Part shown: positions 1 to 5,102 of the stretch, one piece after another
How the letters are laid out: each line of letters opens with the position of its first letter
Position numbering within the stretch: position 1 is the stretch's first letter
DNA from: Dermatophilaceae bacterium
Lineage (GTDB): Bacteria; Actinomycetota; Actinomycetes; Actinomycetales; Dermatophilaceae
Reading direction: 5' to 3'
NCBI GenBank assembly: GCA_013361975.1
Contig: JABFXB010000067.1
Coordinates: forward strand, 1-5,730
DNA length: 5,730 bases
Made by a program: the position numbers and the translations under genes
Notes under the pieces: generated by a model
Databases searched by the model: none
Told to the model about the DNA's origin: nothing
Seen by the model: only the letters and a program-made list of their open reading frames with translations

Positions 1-2003
1 CCGTGTCCCTCGACGATGGCCCGCACGATCGCGAGACCCAGGCCCGTGCCCGGGATGGCCGCGGCGGTGGCGTTGCCCGCACGGAAGAAGCGCTCGGACA
101 GGCGGGCGAGGTCGCCGGCCGGGATGCCGATGCCGGTGTCGTGCACGGAGATGATCGTCGACCCGCCGGACCGCTCTGCGGTGAGCACCACCTCACCGCC
201 CTCGGGCGTGAACTTGACCGCGTTGGAGCCGAGGTTGATCAGGGCCCGCTCGACCTGGCCCCGGTCGACCTTGACGACGAGGTCGTCGGGCACCTCGGGG
301 CAGATCAGCCGAACGCCGGAGGCTGCAGCGACCGGCTCCATGGTCTCGGTGACGCTGCGCAGCAGGTCGCGGACCGCCACCTCCTCGGCGATGGCCTGCA
401 GGCCGCTGATCTCGATCTTGTTGAGCACGAGGAGGTCCTCGATGAGGCCCCGCAGTCGGGTGGCGTTGCGCCCGATGATGTCGAGCGCGACGTGCTGGCC
501 GTCGGTGACCTCGCCGAAGTCGCCGTCGACGAGCAGCTCGAGGTAGCCGCTGATGGAGGTGAGCGGGGTGCGCAGCTCGTGACTCACCGTCGCCATGAAG
601 TCGGTCTTCTGCCGGTCGAGCTCGGTGAGCCGCCTGACCTGCTCGTCCTGCATCTGCGACAGGCGCAGCGAGACGATGGACTGCGCCGCGATGGCGGCGC
701 ACTGCTGCGCGGCCTGGATCTCGTGCCGGTGCCAGCGGCGCGGGGCGTTCACCATGAGCACGGCCAGGATGCCGAGGCCGCGCCCGCCCGTGCCGACGGG
801 CAGCATGAGCAGCGAGAGCGCCCCCGTGGCCCGGTGGAACGCGCGGACCCGCTCGTCGGCGTAGGCCTGGTGGGCGAGCAGGTCGCCGAGGTCGAAGAAG
901 CCGGCGTCGCGGCGCAGCTCGTCGTTGACGGCACCCACCTGCTGCGCGAGGGAGCGCGGCAGCGGCGGGAGGTCGGGCAGTTCGTCGGTGTGCCACTGGA
1001 GCCGGTCGGCCACGGACTGCTCGTCGTCGGCGAGCGTGTAGAGCAGCACCCGGTCGGCACCGAGCCCGGCACCGAGCTTCGAGGTGACGCGCTGCAGCGC
1101 CTCGCGCACGTCGGCCGCGCCGCGCGCGCCACGGCCGACGTCGAGGACGAGCTCCTGCATCTCGAGGACGGCCGCCTGCTGGTCGACGAGGCGGGCGTTG
1201 GCGCGCGTCAGGTCGTTGAAGTCACGCGCCAGCATGCGCACCTCCAGGGCCCCCTCCTCCTGGTTGGCCATCGCGATGACGTCCTCCTCGGCCTGCCGGC
1301 GCACGACCTCGCGCAGCCTGGCCAGCGGGCGGCCGACGGCGCGGTCCATGCCGAAGCCGGCCGCGACGAGCACGACGAGCACGAGGGCGGCCGCGACGAT
1401 GATGACGCCGGACGTGATGCCGGTGGCCTCGCGGGAGTCGGCCCGGGCGGCGTTGCGGTGGGCACGGATGGTGTCGCCGAGCGTGCCGCTGGCCTTGCCG
1501 AAAGCCGCGTATGCCGTCTCCACGCGGGCACGAAGCGCGAAGGCGACCGGTGCCGGGCCCGCCGGGCCTGTCGGCGCCGCGGCGAGGGATGCCCTCGCGG
1601 CCGTGAACCACTCCTTGACGGCCGCCCGCTCGGCGGCGAGCAGGGTGGCGAAGCGGGCGCGGTCGGGGGCGCTGAGCTCGGTGCTCTGGGTGCCCTGCTC
1701 GACGCGGCCCAGCTGCTCCTCGATGCGCGGCTGCAGCGACAACGGGTCGACAGGGGCCGGTCCCCCGAGGACGGCCTCGCGCCAGGCTCCCTCGGCACGG
1801 GTCATGTCGAGCAGCACGGCGTTGTTGGCCTCGGACGCGGGCCCGAGGGCGAGCGTGAGCGCGCGCACGGCCGCGCTCTGCGAGTGGATGGTGGCGACCG
1901 AGACGACGGCGCTCAGTGGGACGAGGAGGACCAGGATCCCGATGAGCACGCGGATCTGGCTGCCCACCGAGCGCCTCGAGACGGCCGGCAGGCCGCCGTT
2001 CAC
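1..2003 (-). CDS. Sensor histidine kinase, CHASE3-like/HAMP/GAF/HisKA/HATPase_c (C-terminus outside window)
   Basis: Membrane sensor kinase that should autophosphorylate on a histidine and pass the phosphate to a receiver, most simply the one encoded at 4565-4966. The frame is open from a GTG at 2003 to the window edge, giving 667 residues. TM1 is about 17-39. An outer helical region (40-195) resembles a CHASE3 domain (LLDMTRAEGAWREAVLGG) and has a Pro/Gly/Ala-rich stretch at 144-152. TM2 is about 196-218, HAMP about 219-270, GAF about 296-445. The H-box SHELRTPL places the phospho-acceptor at His475. ATP-binding motifs follow: N-box Asn590/Asn594, G1 DTGIGIP (622-628), F-box RFFRAG, G2 GTGLGLAI (652-659). 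Only the last few residues should be missing. The GTG overlaps the glycosyltransferase stop as GTGA, with GAGG seven bases upstream, which supports this start and translational coupling. All catalytic motifs look intact. The signal sensed is unknown; the CHASE3 call is tentative. Confidence 0.96.
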   Translation of the reverse strand, partial: MNGGLPAVSRRSVGSQIRVLIGILVLLVPLSAVVSVATIHSQSAAVRALTLALGPASEANNAVLLDMTRAEGAWREAVLGGPAPVDPLSLQPRIEEQLGRVEQGTQSTELSAPDRARFATLLAAERAAVKEWFTAARASLAAAPTGPAGPAPVAFALRARVETAYAAFGKASGTLGDTIRAHRNAARADSREATGITSGVIIVAAALVLVVLVAAGFGMDRAVGRPLARLREVVRRQAEEDVIAMANQEEGALEVRMLARDFNDLTRANARLVDQQAAVLEMQELVLDVGRGARGAADVREALQRVTSKLGAGLGADRVLLYTLADDEQSVADRLQWHTDELPDLPPLPRSLAQQVGAVNDELRRDAGFFDLGDLLAHQAYADERVRAFHRATGALSLLMLPVGTGGRGLGILAVLMVNAPRRWHRHEIQAAQQCAAIAAQSIVSLRLSQMQDEQVRRLTELDRQKTDFMATVSHELRTPLTSISGYLELLVDGDFGEVTDGQHVALDIIGRNATRLRGLIEDLLVLNKIEISGLQAIAEEVAVRDLLRSVTETMEPVAAASGVRLICPEVPDDLVVKVDRGQVERALINLGSNAVKFTPEGGEVVLTAERSGGSTIISVHDTGIGIPAGDLARLSERFFRAGNATAAAIPGTGLGLAIVRAIVEGH

Positions 2004-3448
2004 GCGGTGTCCTCGTCGAAGCCGGTGCGGGTCATGACGCCCCAGACGTGCTTGCGCCCCCGGATGCTCGCCCACCAGCCCTCGAGGCGCCACCACACCG
2101 TCGCCTGGCGGTAGCCGATGTTCTCGAGCACCGAGGCCGCGATCGTCTGCCAGATGGCGCGCCACCGGTCGTGCTTGTGGAAGGCCCACTCGTCGACGAC
2201 CATCGCCGACAAGGTGACCATCACGGCATACCCGTAGGCGAGCAGGAGGAAGAGGATCGCGAACGGCACGTTGACGACGCCCAGCAGCAGGGCGAGCGGC
2301 ACGATCAGGATGCCGAAGAGCTCGAGCAGTGGTGCGATGAGCTCGAAGAGCCAGTAGTAGGGCAGCGCGAGCCAGCCGATGCGGCCGTACTTCGGGCGGA
2401 AGAGCATGCCACGGTAGGCCCACAGGACCTCCCAGAGGCCACGGTGCCAGCGGCGGCGCTGGTTGCGCAGCACCTTGGCGGTGACCGGGACCTCGGTCCA
2501 GGAGACCGGCTCGGGAACGAACTCGACGCGGTAGTCGCGGCCCTGGTCGCGCATGCGCTTGTGGATGCGCATGACCAGCTCGAAGTCCTCGCCGATGGTG
2601 CCCGGCTCGAGGCCACCGACCTCGACGACGACGTCGCGGCGGAACAGCCCGAAGGCCCCGCTGATGAGGATGAGCCCGCCGAGACGCGACCAGCCGGTGC
2701 GCCCCAGCAGGAAGGCCCGGAGGTACTCGACGAGCTGGATGCGGGGAAGCCAGGTCTGCGGCATCTCGACGCGCACGATGCGGCCCGAGACCACGCGGCT
2801 GCCGTTGACCGGGCGGATCGCGCCGCCAGTGGCGACCATGCGGGTGGGGTCGTCGGCGAACGGCCGCGTGACGTGAAGCAGACCGTCGGGCTCGAGGATC
2901 GAGTCGCCGTCGAGCATGGCGACGAGCGGCTCGCTCGCCGCGTTGATGCCGAGGTTGAGCGCCTCCGTCTTGCCGGAGTTCTCCTTGCGCACCACGACGA
3001 GGTTGGCGCGTCCGTCGCGCGGCACGAAGACGCCGAGCACCTTGGCGCGGATCGGGATCTCACGGGGCAGCTCACGGGGCACCTGGATGAGGTCGAACGC
3101 CTCCTCGAGGCGCGCGAACGTCTCGTCGGTGCTCCCGTCGTCGATGACGACGACCTCGTGACGGGGGTAGCGCAACGTGAGGAACGACTTGACGGCCGTG
3201 ACGATGCCGGCCTCCTCGTTGTAGGCCGGCACGAGCAGCGAGACGCCCGGCGCCATCCCCGCGCCCTGCCACGTGATCGCCGTGGCCCGGCGCCGCTGCT
3301 GCGTGCGGAACTCGAGGTAGGCGAGCCCGATGAGCAGCAGCAACGAGGAGTTGATGAGCACGAAGTACACGATGATCGGCACGCTCGTGACGTCCATGAC
3401 CCACACGACGAAGGAGCGCAGGCCCTCGACGAAGCCCTGCCAGCTCAT
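2000..3448 (-). CDS. Membrane family 2 glycosyltransferase, processive polysaccharide-synthase type
   Basis: An inner-membrane GT2 enzyme of 482 residues that likely polymerises a sugar nucleotide into an exported or surface polysaccharide. TM1 is about 22-46. The GT-A catalytic domain follows, with VPAYNEE (73-79), VIDDGSTD (Asp103/104), ENSGKTEALN (156-165), LDGDS (Asp180/Asp182), GEDFE (Asp288, probable catalytic base) and QRRRW (330-334). The D, DxD, ED and QxxRW set is that of BcsA, NodC, hyaluronan-synthase and IcaA/PgaC-type processive enzymes. Two strong TM segments follow (about 360-390 and 394-416), then an amphipathic, Trp-rich tail. About 50 residues lie between DDGS and ENSGK, which seems longer than in IcaA. 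No PilZ domain is present. The ATG at 3448 overlaps the HEAT-protein stop as ATGA and has GAAGG seven bases upstream. The sugar and product cannot be told from sequence; a PNAG-like polymer is only one option. Confidence 0.96.
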   Translation of the reverse strand: MSWQGFVEGLRSFVVWVMDVTSVPIIVYFVLINSSLLLLIGLAYLEFRTQQRRRATAITWQGAGMAPGVSLLVPAYNEEAGIVTAVKSFLTLRYPRHEVVVIDDGSTDETFARLEEAFDLIQVPRELPREIPIRAKVLGVFVPRDGRANLVVVRKENSGKTEALNLGINAASEPLVAMLDGDSILEPDGLLHVTRPFADDPTRMVATGGAIRPVNGSRVVSGRIVRVEMPQTWLPRIQLVEYLRAFLLGRTGWSRLGGLILISGAFGLFRRDVVVEVGGLEPGTIGEDFELVMRIHKRMRDQGRDYRVEFVPEPVSWTEVPVTAKVLRNQRRRWHRGLWEVLWAYRGMLFRPKYGRIGWLALPYYWLFELIAPLLELFGILIVPLALLLGVVNVPFAILFLLLAYGYAVMVTLSAMVVDEWAFHKHDRWRAIWQTIAASVLENIGYRQATVWWRLEGWWASIRGRKHVWGVMTRTGFDEDTA

Positions 3449-4503
3449 GCGCTCGCCTTCTGCAGGCTCGCCACGAGTCGGGCCGTGCGCACCGCCGGTT
3501 CGTCCTCGTGACCGGACAGGGCGTCGCGGCCGACGGGCCCGAGCGCGAGCAGCGCGCTCGCCGAGAGCTCGGCCAGACGCGGGTCGGGGTCGTCGAGCAG
3601 GGCCGCCAGCACCGGGACCGCGGCGCCGTCGCCGAGCTCGCCGAGGGCCTGCACGCAGGCGCGGCGGAGTGACAGCGGCTCGTCGGTCGCGGTGTGCCGG
3701 GCGAGGACGACGGCGTCCTCGTCGCGGCCCAGCCGGCCGATCGCCGTCGCCGCGGTCTCGCGGACGGTGAGGTCGGCGTCGTGGTCGAGCAGGTGCCGCA
3801 GCTCAGGGAGCCCCCGGGTGAAGCTGCGCTCGCCGCTGAGGTGGGCCGCCACCACGCGCGTGCGGGCGTTGTCGTCGCGCATGCCCTCGCGCAGGACCTC
3901 GGAGATGCCGACGCCCATCGACTGCAGGGCCTCGGCGGCGGTGGCGGCCGGCAGCCCGCGGTCGGGCATGCCGATGGCGGCGAGCACCGGGCCGGCCGCG
4001 CTCGGGTCGCCGATGAGCCCCAGCGCGTACGCGGCGCTGTTGCGCACCTCGACCGACTCGTCGCGGAGGGCTTCGACCAGCTGCGGAACCGTGTGGTCGG
4101 CCCGGGCCAGGCCCAGCAGCTGTGCCGCGCGGGCACGGCGCACCGATGAGCGGTGGCGCAGGTCGCCGGTCGCCGCCTCGACGGCTCCGTGGACCTCGAG
4201 CACGCGCACGAGCTGATCGGCTGGCCCACCGCGGATCTTGGTCAGCAGCTCCACGATGTTGCGGTCGAGCACCGTGCGGGTGACACCGGTGGCCCAGGTG
4301 AGCTGCTCGGTCGCGGAGCCGTCGTCGTCCTCGCCCGAGGCCACCGTGATCAGCGGCCCCCGCAGCGGTGAGAGCAGCATCTGGTCACGCTGCTGGCGGC
4401 TGCGGCGCCTCGCGCGCACCGCGACCACGGCGAGGACGAGGAGCAGGCAACCACCGAGCACGGCGAGCGTCACGCCGAGCAGCAGGGCACCGCCGACGAT
4501 CAC
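3445..4503 (-). CDS. Membrane-anchored HEAT-repeat protein
   Basis: Probable scaffold or adaptor of 352 residues from the preferred GTG at 4503. A hydrophobic segment (about 5-29) is followed at once by RARRRSRQQR, which by the positive-inside rule puts the rest in the cytoplasm. A linker (about 40-118) leads into roughly six or seven alpha-helical repeats of about 32 residues (about 119-336), with recurring units such as VRNSAAYALGLIGD, VRETAATAIGRLG and LRRACVQALGELGD, typical of HEAT/PBS-lyase-like repeats. No catalytic motif is visible, so binding of a partner is the likely role. Its neighbours suggest the receiver and the glycosyltransferase. The stop overlaps the glycosyltransferase ATG by four bases. 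Start choice: GTG 4503 has GAAGG about ten bases upstream. An in-frame GTG at 4557 would add 18 basic residues but shows no Shine-Dalgarno. Function is inferred from repeats and context only. Confidence 0.88.
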   Translation of the reverse strand: MIVGGALLLGVTLAVLGGCLLLVLAVVAVRARRRSRQQRDQMLLSPLRGPLITVASGEDDDGSATEQLTWATGVTRTVLDRNIVELLTKIRGGPADQLVRVLEVHGAVEAATGDLRHRSSVRRARAAQLLGLARADHTVPQLVEALRDESVEVRNSAAYALGLIGDPSAAGPVLAAIGMPDRGLPAATAAEALQSMGVGISEVLREGMRDDNARTRVVAAHLSGERSFTRGLPELRHLLDHDADLTVRETAATAIGRLGRDEDAVVLARHTATDEPLSLRRACVQALGELGDGAAVPVLAALLDDPDPRLAELSASALLALGPVGRDALSGHEDEPAVRTARLVASLQKASA

Positions 4504-4524
4504 GGCATGCGGCCCTTCGCCGTG

Positions 4525-4543
4525 CGGCCGGCAGCGCCGGCCG
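4525..4543 (-). other. GC-rich perfect inverted repeat between receiver gene and HEAT gene
   Basis: An 8-bp stem (CGGCCGGC/GCCGGCCG) with a three-base loop lies between the receiver stop (4565) and the preferred HEAT start (4503). There is no T-tract, so it is not a standard intrinsic terminator. It could act as an RNA-processing, stability or attenuation hairpin that sets the ratio of receiver to downstream products. If the HEAT gene starts at 4557, this is simply coding sequence. Such palindromes arise easily at this GC content. Confidence 0.35.
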
Positions 4544-4564
4544 TCGCGGACGGCCACCCGGTGG

Positions 4565-4966
4565 TCATCGGGCCCGGGCGAGCATGCCGTTGACCCGGTG
4601 CAGGAGCTCCCGGGGGCTGAACGGCTTGATGACGTAGTCGTCGGCGCCCACGGCGAAGCCGGTGTCGACGTCGGAGTCGCGCGACTTGGCGCTGAGCAGC
4701 AGGACCGGGACGGACGGGTTGTCGCTCTCGCGGATCTTGCGCAGCACGTCGATGCCCGACAGGCCCGGCATCATCACGTCGAGCACGGCCAGCTGCGGCG
4801 GGTTGGCGGCGAACGCCTCCCAGGCGCTGATGCCGTCGGGGACGGCCTCGACGGCATACCCGGCCTGCGTGAGCTTGAACTCGACGAGGTCACGGATGTC
4901 GGCGTCGTCGTCGGCCACCAGGACGCGGACGGAACTGGCTTCGGGTTCGCCGGCAGGCGCAGACAT
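4565..4966 (-). CDS. Single-domain response regulator (stand-alone receiver)
   Basis: A 133-residue cytoplasmic receiver that would be phosphorylated by a histidine kinase, probably the one encoded at the end of this operon. After about 12 non-conserved residues comes a complete receiver domain: the acidic cluster ADDDAD (Asp19-Asp21), phospho-acceptor Asp63 in VLDVMMPG, the switch residue Ser92 in LLSAKS, and Tyr111/Lys114 in DYVIKPF. The receiver resembles OmpR-family ones, but the protein stops after LLHRVNGMLARAR, so there is no winged-helix, enzymatic or other output domain. It should therefore act by protein contact or as a phosphotransfer intermediate. The ATG at 4966 has GGAG four bases upstream. 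An in-frame ATG at 5002 would add 12 unconserved residues and sits in the AT-rich leader. It is the first gene after the 136-base gap, hence probably the operon's lead gene. Confidence 0.94.
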   Translation of the reverse strand: MSAPAGEPEASSVRVLVADDDADIRDLVEFKLTQAGYAVEAVPDGISAWEAFAANPPQLAVLDVMMPGLSGIDVLRKIRESDNPSVPVLLLSAKSRDSDVDTGFAVGADDYVIKPFSPRELLHRVNGMLARAR

Positions 4967-5022
4967 GGCACTCCATGGAGACGGTCGGGTATCGACGACC
5001 ATTTTATGAACAAATCACCCGA

Positions 5023-5047
5023 ATCGGCCACGAAACGCCGAAGGGAG
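5023..5047 (-). promoter_or_regulatory. Candidate flagellar-sigma (FliA-like) promoter for the receiver operon
   Basis: On the minus strand CTCC (5047-5044) is followed after exactly 15 bases by GCCGAT (5028-5023). As I recall it, the promoter pattern for the flagellar sigma factor in motile actinobacteria such as Actinoplanes is close to CTCA, 15-16 bases, GCCGAA, so this pair differs at one base in each element. Transcription would start about 50 bases before the receiver ATG. The match is short and could be chance; the window gives no evidence that the organism is motile. Confidence 0.25.
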
Positions 5048-5072
5048 CAGCGCCGTGAGACACCACTCCCCT
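5041..5072 (-). terminator. Possible weak hairpin after rho
   Basis: AGGGGAG (5072-5066) can pair with CTCCCTT (5047-5041), giving seven pairs including one G-U, around an 18-base loop. The second arm ends in TT but no run of T follows, so it is not a classical intrinsic terminator. It overlaps the CTCC of the candidate promoter. It may shape the rho 3' end or mean nothing. Confidence 0.2.
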
Positions 5073-5076
5073 CCTG

Positions 5077-5098
5077 CCGCGCGGCGTGCGCGGACGCC
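5077..5098 (-). terminator. Overlapping GC-rich inverted repeats just after the rho stop
   Basis: Two mutually exclusive hairpins start a few bases after the rho stop codon. GGCGT/ACGCC spans 5098-5083 with a six-base loop. CCGCGC/GCGCGG spans 5093-5077 with a five-base loop. No T-tract follows. A hairpin terminator lacking a T-tract, or a 3'-end stabiliser for rho mRNA, is possible; confidence is low because GC-rich DNA produces such repeats readily. Confidence 0.3.
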
Positions 5099-5102
5099 TT
5101 GC

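Larger units (their letters stand above)
4967..5102 (-). other. rho / receiver intergenic region with AT-rich leader
   Basis: The only non-coding gap in the window. Reading in the transcription direction it holds two inverted repeats near the rho stop, a CTCC-N15-GCCGAT promoter-like pair, then a strikingly AT-rich patch (about 5001-5016, with TAAAAT at 5006-5001) in otherwise very GC-rich DNA, and finally GGAG before the receiver ATG. The patch could be a -10 element or an unstructured leader that helps translation. I see no open frame worth calling here. Confidence 0.6.

Noticed and set aside
3..2114. A 703-codon open frame on the plus strand.
   Set aside because: It is antisense to the histidine kinase, which shows every expected motif in order. 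The plus-strand product is a low-complexity Arg/Gly/Ala/Asp-rich sequence with no domain; long antisense frames are common in high-GC DNA.
2048..3511. A 487-codon open frame on the plus strand.
   Set aside because: It is antisense to the glycosyltransferase, with a highly charged composition and no recognisable fold or start context.
4441..4503. HEAT protein as a lipoprotein (LGGC motif).
   Set aside because: The hydrophobic run continues well past the Cys and ends in a strongly basic stretch, which fits a TM anchor better. Kept as an open topology question in the findings.
4987..4992. GGGTAT on the plus strand as a SigF/SigB-type -10.
   Set aside because: No GTTT-like -35 lies at the right distance, and no plus-strand gene follows.
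4565..5002. Longer receiver starting at the ATG at 5002.
   Set aside because: The 12 extra residues match no receiver feature and lie in the AT-rich leader. ATG 4966 has GGAG at good spacing.
5001..5006. TAAAAT as a vegetative -10 element on the minus strand.
   Set aside because: It matches TATAAT at five of six bases, but I find no TTGACA-like hexamer 16-19 bases upstream, so I keep it only as a note on the leader.
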